NCBI GenBank assembly: GCA_025454075.1
Contig: JALOPD010000004.1
Span: 1-44,375 of the forward strand
Origin: Desulfobacterales bacterium
GTDB lineage: Bacteria > Desulfobacterota > Desulfobacteria > Desulfobacterales > UBA2174_A
Reading direction: 5' to 3'
Length of the DNA: 44,375 nt
In this document: piece after piece, positions 8,202-15,684 of the stretch
How positions within the stretch are numbered: the first letter of the stretch is position 1
Layout of the letters: each line of letters opens with the position of its first letter
Made by a program: the position numbers and the translations under genes
Notes under the pieces: generated by a model
Told to the model about the DNA's origin: nothing
The model's input: the letters and a program-made list of their open reading frames with translations, nothing else
The model's database searches: none

Positions 8202-8957
8202 GTGCGCAACGGTTTGACCAACGAAATAAAGGTTGAAGTCGCCGGATTGACCAAGACGTTCGGGGAGCTCCTGGTGTTGAACGATGTCAATTTCACGGTC
8301 GGCAAAGGCGAATTCCTGGCGATCGTGGGGCCCACGGGCTGCGGCAAGACCACCTTCCTGAACCTCCTGTCTCGTCTCATTCCGGCCACCAAGGGCCACA
8401 TCCGCATCGACGGCCATGAGGCGGATCCCAAAAAACACAACTTGGCCTTTGTCTTCCAGGAACCATCGTCACTCCCATGGCTCACAGTGAAACAGAACGT
8501 GGAATTCGGCATGCTCATCAAGGGAGTCCATGCGGATGAGCGGGAACGCCGGCTAAGACAAATCCTCGATCTGGTGGGCTTGGCAGACTGCGCCAACCTG
8601 TTCCCGAACCAGATCTCTGCCAGCATGGAGCAGCGTATCGCCGTCTCGCGCGCGTTTGCCACCAACCCGGATTTGCTGCTCATGGATGAGCCTTATGGAC
8701 AGCTGGATGTCAAGCTGCGCTATTACCTGGAGGACGAACTGGTCAAGTTGTGGCGGGAGCTCGGCGCGACGGTCATTTTCGTCACCCACAACATCGAGGA
8801 AGCCGTTTATGTGGCCGAGCGCATTCTGGTTCTCACCAACAAACCCACAACCGTTAAGGCCGAGATCCACGTGGACTTGCCGCGGCCGCGGAACTTCATC
8901 GATGAACGGTTTATAGAAATCCGCAAACAGGTCACCGATCTCATTCGATGGTGGTGA
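8202..8957 (+). CDS. ABC importer ATPase, TauB/SsuB-like, degenerate signature motif
   Basis: Nucleotide-binding subunit of a nitrate/sulfonate/taurine-type importer, about 251 residues. Walker A is GPTGCGKTT (43-51), the Q-loop Gln is at 86, Walker B ends with Asp162-Glu163, and the switch His is at 196 in FVTHNIEEA. The signature motif, normally LSGGM, reads ISASM (138-142). This protein therefore keeps its own ATP-binding and catalytic residues but offers a poor signature to its partner. The second ATPase of the operon has the opposite defect. GTG 8202 is used because GGGGA lies at a suitable distance; GTG 8196 is an alternative. Confidence 0.87.
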   Translation: MRNGLTNEIKVEVAGLTKTFGELLVLNDVNFTVGKGEFLAIVGPTGCGKTTFLNLLSRLIPATKGHIRIDGHEADPKKHNLAFVFQEPSSLPWLTVKQNVEFGMLIKGVHADERERRLRQILDLVGLADCANLFPNQISASMEQRIAVSRAFATNPDLLLMDEPYGQLDVKLRYYLEDELVKLWRELGATVIFVTHNIEEAVYVAERILVLTNKPTTVKAEIHVDLPRPRNFIDERFIEIRKQVTDLIRWW

Positions 8958-9047
8958 GCGGAAGGTTCGTTTCGGATGTGCGGGGCCGAGGAACGAAACC
9001 CGAAAAAGGCAACGCCCCGGAAACCATCAACCAAATGGAGGTGAATC

Positions 9048-10109
9048 ATGAGCCGTAGCTTGGTAAAGTTGGTCGTCGTTGTCGCCGGATTGATGCTTTT
9101 GCTTCCAGGGACCCTATTGGCCCAAAGCCCCATCAAGCTCAATGTGAGCCAGCAACCCGAATTCGAGTCCTTCCTCACATGGCAGGCGATCCAGGATGGC
9201 ACCCAGAAAAAATACAACCTTGACATGAAGATGGTCTATTTTGACTCCGGCATGCCGCAGGTGGAGGCGCTGCCGGCCAAGCAGTGGGATGTCGGGCAGA
9301 CCGGTGCGGTGCCGATGACCATGGCGGCCCTCCGCTATCAGGCCTACATGATCGGCATGACCCATGACGACGGGTTCAACAACTTCGTGTTGGTGCGTCC
9401 GAACAGCGACATCCTGAAAGTGAAGGGTTACAACCCCAAGTACCCCAACATGTATGGCACACCTGAAACCGTAAAAGGCAAAACCGTCCTGACGACCACC
9501 GTTTCCTCCGGACACTATGTCTTGAGCACCTGGTTGAAACGCCTCGGGCTCTCCGATGCCGATGTGAAGATCCTGAACATGGAACAGGGCCAGGCGGTGG
9601 CCGCTTTCGAATCGGGCCAGGGCGACATCGTAGCGCTGTGGGCCCCCTTCACCATGACCGGTTTGAGCAAAGGCTGGAAGAAAGTGGCCAACGGTGAGGA
9701 CTGCGACGGTATCGTTCCACTGGTGATCATTACCAGCAAGGAGTTCGGGGACAAGAACCCGCAACAGGTGGCAGCCTTCCTGAAGATGTACACCGATCAG
9801 GTGACCCGGCAGAAGAAGGAAACCGTTCAGCAGGCCGCCCAGTACCAGAAGTTCCTCAAGGAATGGGCCGGCATGGAACTCAGCCTGGATATGTGCAAGA
9901 TGGACATCGAATTGCACCCGATGTACGACCTGAAGAAGAACCTGGAGGTGTTTGACGCTTCCAAGGGCAAGAGCCAGGCTCAGGTCTGGATGGAAAACCT
10001 TTCCCAGTTCTTCACGGACAACAAGCGCTTCACGGCGCAAGAACGCGAAAAAGTCCTGAACACGCCGTTTATCACTGACAAGTTCCTCAAGATCGCGGCC
10101 GGGATGTAG
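9048..10109 (+). CDS. ABC importer periplasmic binding protein, TauA/SsuA-like
   Basis: Exported solute-binding protein of 353 residues. A signal peptide is clear: KLVVVVAGLMLLLPG with cleavage after LLA near residue 25. The mature part has the two-lobe pattern of the SsuA/TauA/NMT1 family, including KQWDVGQTGAVPM near 85, KGKTVLTTTVSSGHYVL near 145 and FESGQGDIVALWAPF near 190. This family binds taurine, alkanesulfonates, nitrate and several unrelated compounds, so the ligand is uncertain. GGAGGTGA precedes the ATG. The gene ends in TAG and is followed by a strong hairpin, which could protect its mRNA and raise its level over the membrane subunits. Confidence 0.87.
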   Translation: MSRSLVKLVVVVAGLMLLLPGTLLAQSPIKLNVSQQPEFESFLTWQAIQDGTQKKYNLDMKMVYFDSGMPQVEALPAKQWDVGQTGAVPMTMAALRYQAYMIGMTHDDGFNNFVLVRPNSDILKVKGYNPKYPNMYGTPETVKGKTVLTTTVSSGHYVLSTWLKRLGLSDADVKILNMEQGQAVAAFESGQGDIVALWAPFTMTGLSKGWKKVANGEDCDGIVPLVIITSKEFGDKNPQQVAAFLKMYTDQVTRQKKETVQQAAQYQKFLKEWAGMELSLDMCKMDIELHPMYDLKKNLEVFDASKGKSQAQVWMENLSQFFTDNKRFTAQEREKVLNTPFITDKFLKIAAGM

Positions 10110-10122
10110 CGTTACACTCCAG

Positions 10123-10156
10123 ACCCGGCGGCGGATGACCGTATCCGTCGCCGGGT
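10123..10156 (+). terminator. Intercistronic hairpin after the binding-protein gene
   Basis: A 14-bp stem (ACCCGGCGGCGGAT with ATCCGTCGCCGGGT, one G-U pair) encloses a 6-base loop. No U-tract follows, so partial attenuation or mRNA 3'-end protection is more likely than full termination. This is a common arrangement behind binding-protein genes in importer operons. Confidence 0.55.
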
Positions 10157-10174
10157 TCATTCACAGGTGACCTC

Positions 10175-10981
10175 ATGGAATCGGAGACGAAGCTCAAGGA
10201 CCCTTTTAGTCTGAAAATCACCCCATGGGTCAGTTTCATCAGTTTTTTTGTCGTCTGGCAGCTGCTGATCGACACGGAGATCGTGCCCCGGATCCTCCTC
10301 GCGTCACCGGTGGAAGTGGGCAAGCTTTTCATCGACAAGCTGACCAACCCCGACCCCGACGGCGCTGTGCTCATGACCCACACGATGATCAGTCTGCTCG
10401 AGGCCCTGCTCGGTTATGTGCTGGCGCTGGTCATCGGGATCCCCTTGGGGCTGCTGATGGGATGGTTTACGGTTGCCGAGGGATTGGCCCGGCCTCTGTT
10501 TGAAATGATCCGCCCCATCCCGCCGGTGGCCTGGATCCCGCTTGCAATTTTCTGGTTCGGAATCGGGTTAACGGGCAAGGTGTTCATCATCTGGGCGTGC
10601 GGCGTGGTCCCCTGCGTGATCAATGCCTACACAGGGGTGCGCATGACCAACCCCACGCTTATCCAGATGGCCCGAACCTACGGCGCGTCGGATTGGCAGA
10701 TCTTCATCAATATCTGTGTGCCGTCCGCTCTGCCCATGGTTTTCGGAGGCCTGCAGATTGCGCTGGCACTGGCCTGGAGCACGCTGGTGGCGGCCGAGTT
10801 GATCGCCGCCAATGAGGGGCTGGGCTATCTCATCACCATGGGACGCAGGCTGTTGCGGCCGGACATGATCGTCCTCGGTATGGTCATGGTGGGGCTCACC
10901 GGATGGGTCATCGGCAACATCATCGATCGGATCGAGCGAAGACTCACCGCTGGTCTCGAGAGAGGAGGGGCCGCAACGTGA
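10175..10981 (+). CDS. ABC importer permease 1, TauC/SsuC-like
   Basis: Inner-membrane permease of 268 residues with about six hydrophobic segments. The EAA-loop region, ARTYGASDWQIFINICVPSA near residues 166-185, is the site that docks on the ATPase. The family segment IRPIPPVAWIPLAIFWFG lies near 112-129. AGGTGA precedes the ATG. Its stop overlaps the GTG start of the second permease (GTGA), so the two are translationally coupled. Having two different permeases implies a heterodimeric membrane channel instead of the usual TauC homodimer. Confidence 0.87.
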   Translation: MESETKLKDPFSLKITPWVSFISFFVVWQLLIDTEIVPRILLASPVEVGKLFIDKLTNPDPDGAVLMTHTMISLLEALLGYVLALVIGIPLGLLMGWFTVAEGLARPLFEMIRPIPPVAWIPLAIFWFGIGLTGKVFIIWACGVVPCVINAYTGVRMTNPTLIQMARTYGASDWQIFINICVPSALPMVFGGLQIALALAWSTLVAAELIAANEGLGYLITMGRRLLRPDMIVLGMVMVGLTGWVIGNIIDRIERRLTAGLERGGAAT

Positions 10982-11826
10982 GAACCGCGATGGAACATAC
11001 CATCTCCGTCCATGCCACATCCCAAGGAAACGGGCCGGCGGCGTTTGTACGGAGAGTGCTCAAGAACCGACACTTTCTGTACGTTGTTTCCATCGCCGGT
11101 CTCTTGATCATCTGGCACTTCTTCGCCGTGAGTTCCAAAGACTCCAAGTACATGCCTACACCGTTCATGGTATTAAATGAGCTTTGGCGCATCGCTCATG
11201 AAAATCTCGCCGGAAAGAACCTGTGGGGACATTTGTGGTCAAGCCTGCATCGGGTGCTGATCGGGTTTGCCATCGGTTCAATTGTCGGAGTCCCCGTGGG
11301 TCTCTTTATGGCCCTGAACCGCTACGTCAACGCCCTGGTGAAACCGGTCTTCGACCTGATCAAGCCCATGCCGCCCATTTCATGGATTTCCCTCGCCATC
11401 CTCTGGTTCGGGATTGGAGAGGAGTCCAAGGTTTTCATCATCGCCATCGGCGCCTTAGTGCCAGCCCTGATCAATTCCTACAACGGCATCCGCCTGGTGG
11501 ACCCGGCCCTCTATGATGCCATCCGCATGTTGGGGGCGAACCGCTGGCAGACCCTGGTGGAGGTGACGTTCCCTGCCGGATTTCCCGCGCTTTTCGCCGG
11601 GCTTCAGATCTCCCTCAGTGTCGCCTGGAGCTGTGTGCTGGCGGCGGAACTCGTCAGCGCCAGGTCGGGGATGGGCTTCCTCATTATTTTGGGCATGACC
11701 ATGTCCAAACCGGCCATGATTTTAAGCGGCATGGTGGTGATTGCAGTTACGGCCTACCTGATCACCGCCGTGCTGAGCAAGGTGGAGAAATGGGTATGCC
11801 CGTGGAAAGTCGAGTTGATGCAATGA
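10978..11826 (+). CDS. ABC importer permease 2, TauC/SsuC-like
   Basis: Second permease, about 282 residues, paralogous to the preceding one. It shows IKPMPPISWISLAILWFGIG and the EAA-loop segment IRMLGANRWQTLVEVTFPAG. The N-terminus is longer and more polar before the first membrane segment (FLYVVSIAGLLIIWHFF). I chose GTG 10978 because AGGAGGGG sits 7 bases upstream and it overlaps the preceding stop; ATG 10990 is an alternative. Its stop overlaps the ATG of the second ATPase (ATGA). The paired permease and ATPase genes point to duplication of a permease-ATPase set around one binding protein. Confidence 0.86.
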   Translation: MRTAMEHTISVHATSQGNGPAAFVRRVLKNRHFLYVVSIAGLLIIWHFFAVSSKDSKYMPTPFMVLNELWRIAHENLAGKNLWGHLWSSLHRVLIGFAIGSIVGVPVGLFMALNRYVNALVKPVFDLIKPMPPISWISLAILWFGIGEESKVFIIAIGALVPALINSYNGIRLVDPALYDAIRMLGANRWQTLVEVTFPAGFPALFAGLQISLSVAWSCVLAAELVSARSGMGFLIILGMTMSKPAMILSGMVVIAVTAYLITAVLSKVEKWVCPWKVELMQ

Positions 11827-12593
11827 CGGACGAAACGATCAAAATTGAATGCCGGAGTGTCAGTAAGGTTTTCAAACAGCGCGGCGGCAAGGTCCAGATA
11901 CCGGTTCTGAACAGCATCAGTCTCTCGGTTGTCGAAAACGAATTCCTGGTGATCGTCGGCCCGGGCCAGTGTGGGAAAACCACCCTGCTGCGGATCATCG
12001 GCGGCCTGGAAACCCCGACCACGGGAAGCGTTCTCCTCGACGGCAAAGAAGTCTCCGGCCCGGGACCCGACCGGGGAATGGTCTTTCAGAAATACACCTT
12101 GTTCCCCTGGAAAACCGTCATGGGGAACGTCGAGATGGGCCTGAAGCTCGGGGGAATGTCCAAGCAGAGGCGCCGGGAGGTCGCCAGCCACTACATCAAC
12201 CTGGTCGGCCTGCAGGGTTTTGAAAAAGCTTATCCCCACCAACTGAGCGGCGGCATGAAGCAGCGCGTGGGGATCGCCCGGGCCTACGCCAACGATCCTA
12301 AAGTTCTGCTCTTGGATGAACCCTTCGGCCAACTCGATGCCCAGACCCGCTACCTCATGGAGCAGGAAACCGCCCGCATCTGGTTGGCGGAGAAAAAAAC
12401 CGTCGTCTTCGTCACCAACAGCATCGAGGAGGCCGTCTATCTTGCCGACCGCATCGTCACCCTGGAGGGCAAACTTCCCGGCCGGATGAAGTCCACCTAT
12501 GTCGTAGACCTGCCACGCCCCAGGGAGCACATCGACAAAGAGTTTCTGAAACTGCGCCACATGATCACCCAGGAAACCGAGCTGCTGCTTTAG
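11823..12593 (+). CDS. ABC importer ATPase 2, TauB/SsuB-like, H-loop His replaced by Asn
   Basis: About 256 residues. Walker A is GPGQCGKTT (46-54), the Q-loop Gln is at 89, the signature LSGGM at 141-145 is intact, and Walker B is LLLDEP with Asp165-Glu166. The switch histidine, normally VTHDIEEA, is Asn199 here (FVTNSIEEA; codon AAC). Together with the degenerate signature of the first ATPase, this predicts one complete ATP site (Walker and His of ATPase 1 with the signature of ATPase 2) and one degenerate site. The start is the ATG overlapping the permease stop; ATG 11790 lies inside the permease gene. It ends with TAG, and an in-frame TGA follows three codons later. Confidence 0.86.
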   Translation: MTDETIKIECRSVSKVFKQRGGKVQIPVLNSISLSVVENEFLVIVGPGQCGKTTLLRIIGGLETPTTGSVLLDGKEVSGPGPDRGMVFQKYTLFPWKTVMGNVEMGLKLGGMSKQRRREVASHYINLVGLQGFEKAYPHQLSGGMKQRVGIARAYANDPKVLLLDEPFGQLDAQTRYLMEQETARIWLAEKKTVVFVTNSIEEAVYLADRIVTLEGKLPGRMKSTYVVDLPRPREHIDKEFLKLRHMITQETELLL

Positions 12594-12630
12594 TTGGAAT
12601 GACTTTTTCATACTATGCAGAAAGCACCTT

Positions 12631-13968
12631 ATGGCCCACATCGCTAAAGAATACCGGGCGCTGGAGACATCATCGTCATACGACGCCATTGTCGACAAGC
12701 GGCTGACCTTTTTATCCCCGTCTCTGCGCACGTTTCAGGCTTATTCCCGGCCGCTCGTGTTGCAGCGCGGAGACGCCCAATACCTCTGGGACGTGGACGG
12801 CAAGAAGTATCTGGACCTCATGGCCCAAAACCTCTGCATCAGCGTGGGCTACAACCACCCCCTGGTCACCAGCGAAGTCAGAAAACAGATCGGGCAGATG
12901 GCGCACTGCACCACCATGTATTTTCAAGCGGCGCCCGCCCATCTGGCGGAGGAACTGGTAGGACGTTTTCCGGCGGGTGTCGATTGGGTGGTTCATTTCG
13001 CCAACAGCGGCTCGGAAGCCATCGACCTTGCCGTTTTGATGGCGCGCCTGTTCACGGGTAATTCAGAAATCTTCGCCTTGCGGAATTGCTACCATGGGCT
13101 TCAGCTTGGCGCCATGTCGCTTACCGGCATTCAAAGCTGCCGCCAGCCGGTGCCGCCGGCCCACGGCATCGTGCACGTCCCCAGCCCCGATTCCTACCGC
13201 GGTGTTTTCGGCTCTGCCGTTCAGCCGTATATCGATGAAATAGACAACGCCATCCGGTCATCTACCTCGGGAAAAATCGCTGCGTTCATTGCTGAGCCGA
13301 TCCAGGGATTCGGAGGGGTCATGCCGCTGCTGCCTGGGTATCTCTCAGGGGCATTCGAGCGCACGCGGTCGTCGGGGGGGGTCTGCATCGTAGATGAGAT
13401 CCAGACCGGCTTTACCCGCACAGGGTCCAACTACTGGGGCTTTCAATCGCATGCCGTCCTGCCGGACATCATTGTGCTGGGCAAGGGTATCGGCAATGGG
13501 TTCCCGCTCTCCGCGGTGGTGGCTCGACGCGAAATTGCCGAAGCCATGACGGCAAAGAAATTCTTCAACACCTACGGCTGCAATCCGGTATCCTGCGCCG
13601 CCGGCCGCGCGGTCCTGCGTGCCGTGGATGACGACCGCACCCAGGACAACGCAAGGATCCTGGGCGATTACCTGAAGCCTCAGCTCATGGGGCTCAAGGC
13701 CCGCCATGCCCTGGTCGGAGATGTGAGAGGCGGCGGCCTGATGATGGGGGTCGAACTGGTAAAGGACCGCGCCACCAAGGCACCGGCGGATGATGCGGCC
13801 GGGGTCGTCGCAGAACACGCAAGGGAGAACGGGCTGATAGTTGGCAAGGGCGGTGTTTTCGGAAATGTCCTTCGCATCAACCCGCCCCTGTGCATTGAAA
13901 AATCCGACATCGATTTTGCCGTCGAAGTGCTGGATCGGGGCCTGAAAACTGCAACTCGCTCAAGCTGA
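12631..13968 (+). CDS. Class III aminotransferase, AGXT2-like
   Basis: Second PLP aminotransferase of the locus, 445 residues and only distantly similar to the first. Features are FANSGSEAIDLAV near 124, RNCYHGLQLG near 151, Asp255 in VCIVDEIQTGFTRTG, and the PLP lysine at 285 in VLGKGIGNGFPLS. It resembles alanine-glyoxylate aminotransferase 2 and related omega-transaminases using pyruvate or glyoxylate. Having two enzymes in one locus suggests either two amine substrates or one enzyme removing the amino group and another disposing of it. The ribosome site is weak. It follows the transporter by 37 bases and probably belongs to the same transcript. Confidence 0.84.
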   Translation: MAHIAKEYRALETSSSYDAIVDKRLTFLSPSLRTFQAYSRPLVLQRGDAQYLWDVDGKKYLDLMAQNLCISVGYNHPLVTSEVRKQIGQMAHCTTMYFQAAPAHLAEELVGRFPAGVDWVVHFANSGSEAIDLAVLMARLFTGNSEIFALRNCYHGLQLGAMSLTGIQSCRQPVPPAHGIVHVPSPDSYRGVFGSAVQPYIDEIDNAIRSSTSGKIAAFIAEPIQGFGGVMPLLPGYLSGAFERTRSSGGVCIVDEIQTGFTRTGSNYWGFQSHAVLPDIIVLGKGIGNGFPLSAVVARREIAEAMTAKKFFNTYGCNPVSCAAGRAVLRAVDDDRTQDNARILGDYLKPQLMGLKARHALVGDVRGGGLMMGVELVKDRATKAPADDAAGVVAEHARENGLIVGKGGVFGNVLRINPPLCIEKSDIDFAVEVLDRGLKTATRSS

Positions 13969-14017
13969 CTTATCGCCCGCCGTTGCGGTTCAAACTTATC
14001 ATTGCTAGGACTGACGA

Positions 14018-15682
14018 ATGAAACCAGATTTTCCGGTCATGCAAGCAGACATCCTGATTATCGGTGGAGGCAGCGCCGGAGCCATGGCTGCCATTCGTGC
14101 CAAGGAACTCAACCCGCGCCAGGAGGTCATGGTACTCGAAAAGGGGGATGCAAAGTATTCCGGCTGCATCGCCCGGGGCATGGATGCACTGAACATCGTG
14201 GCGGTGCCGGGGGTAGCCACCCCCGAACTGTATGTGGAGTCCAACAGCCTGGCCTGCGAGGGGATCATGGACGAACCGGTCAACCACCGCATGGCTGAGC
14301 GCTCCTGGGGCATGATGCAGAAATTGGTTTCCTGGGGGGTGTGCTTCCCAACGGACGAGAAGGGTAATTACGAGATTCTCCAAGTCCATCCCAAAGGGCG
14401 TTTCTGCGTCACCATGAAGGAGCCCGAGCTGAAAACCATTCTGTTCAAGCGCATGGTGGGCATGGGCGCCCGCGTCCTCAACCGGACCATGGCGCTGGAG
14501 CTGATCAAAGACGGGGATCGGGTTTGCGGTGCGGTGGCCATGAACGTGCGCACGGGCGAAATTCTGGGGATTCAGGCCAAAAGCGTCATTCTGGCGGCCG
14601 GGGGGACGGCGCGCTTCGGGCTTCCCAACAACGGATATCTTTACGGGGTGTATGATTTCCCCGGCAACACCGGCGACGGCTATTGCCTGGCTTACCGCGC
14701 CGGGGCCGAGCTGAGCGGGTTCGAATACACGCTGGTCTATTACATCGTCAAGGACATCAATGCGCCGCTGCTCTACATCACCCTGACCCGGGGCTGTCAC
14801 CTGGTCAATGCGTTCGACGAGCGCCGGGACAAGGACCACCCCTCCATCCGCACTATGTTTCTCGAGCACCTCGAGGAGCGCGGGCCGATGCGCATCAAAC
14901 TAAGCCACCTGCCCGAGGAGAAAATCCGCGAGATCGAATCGATTCTGTTCACGACCGAGAGACCATCGTGCGAGCGGTTCTATGAAGGCCGGGGGATCGA
15001 CTTCCGAACGGGGGAAATCGAGCTGTGGCCGACCGAGGTCTTCCTCTGCGGGGGACACGGGTTGACGGGTGTGCGGGTCAGCGAGAAAGCGGAAACCTCT
15101 ATCAAGGGTCTTTATGCCGCCGGCGACACCTCCCTGGTGGCCCGCGGCCATCTTTCAGGGGCCTTCGTGTTCGGCGAGATCGCCGCTGAAAGCGCCACGG
15201 AGTGCGCCGCCGGGGTCCGGCACTCGGAGCTGACCATGCCCCAGGCGGCTGCTGTCTCCGCTAAGCGACGGCAGCGCCTGACCCAAACTCAAGGATCGGT
15301 TACCATAGAGGAGTTCGAATACAAGGTGCGAAGGTTGATCAACGACTACATCCGGCCGCCGAAGAACGAATACAAGCTCGATCGGGCGCTGTGGTGGATG
15401 AACCGCTTTCGCAAGGAACTCGGGGAAGTGGTTCGGGTAGGCGATGCGCACGACCTCTTCAAGGCGTACGAGGTGGAGAACATCATCGATTGCGCCACCT
15501 TGAGCGCCGTGGCCTCCAAGGAACGCAAGGAGAGCCGCTGGCTGCCCTGGCACTACCGCAGCGATTTTCCGAAAAAAGACGACGCCAATTGGCTGAAACA
15601 CATCGTCCTGACCCGCGGGCAGGAGCCGGGCGACGTCCGGGTAACCTACAGCGACATCGTCAGAATGCAGAGAGGGAATTAA
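14018..15682 (+). CDS. FAD flavoprotein of the FrdA/AprA type
   Basis: A 554-residue flavoprotein of the fumarate reductase / succinate dehydrogenase / adenylylsulfate reductase alpha-subunit superfamily. The N-terminal dinucleotide fold is ILIIGGGSAG (12-21). The FAD domain ends with GLYAAGDTSLVARGHLSGAFVFGE near 365, and the C-terminal helical part carries ESRWLPWHYRSDFPKKDD, typical of the superfamily. No AprB-type small subunit follows. Instead, the next gene, two bases on, encodes a GltD-like protein with two Fe-S regions, a likely electron partner. It may oxidise a pathway intermediate, or act on released sulfite as AprA does, but the substrate cannot be read from the sequence. Confidence 0.8.
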   Translation: MKPDFPVMQADILIIGGGSAGAMAAIRAKELNPRQEVMVLEKGDAKYSGCIARGMDALNIVAVPGVATPELYVESNSLACEGIMDEPVNHRMAERSWGMMQKLVSWGVCFPTDEKGNYEILQVHPKGRFCVTMKEPELKTILFKRMVGMGARVLNRTMALELIKDGDRVCGAVAMNVRTGEILGIQAKSVILAAGGTARFGLPNNGYLYGVYDFPGNTGDGYCLAYRAGAELSGFEYTLVYYIVKDINAPLLYITLTRGCHLVNAFDERRDKDHPSIRTMFLEHLEERGPMRIKLSHLPEEKIREIESILFTTERPSCERFYEGRGIDFRTGEIELWPTEVFLCGGHGLTGVRVSEKAETSIKGLYAAGDTSLVARGHLSGAFVFGEIAAESATECAAGVRHSELTMPQAAAVSAKRRQRLTQTQGSVTIEEFEYKVRRLINDYIRPPKNEYKLDRALWWMNRFRKELGEVVRVGDAHDLFKAYEVENIIDCATLSAVASKERKESRWLPWHYRSDFPKKDDANWLKHIVLTRGQEPGDVRVTYSDIVRMQRGN

Positions 15683-15684
15683 CC

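Noticed and set aside
12591..12602. TAG-TTG-GAA-TGA at the end of ATPase 2 as a Pyl or regulatory site
   Set aside because: Only two codons would be added; a backup stop is the simpler view, and no Pyl-insertion context can be recognised.
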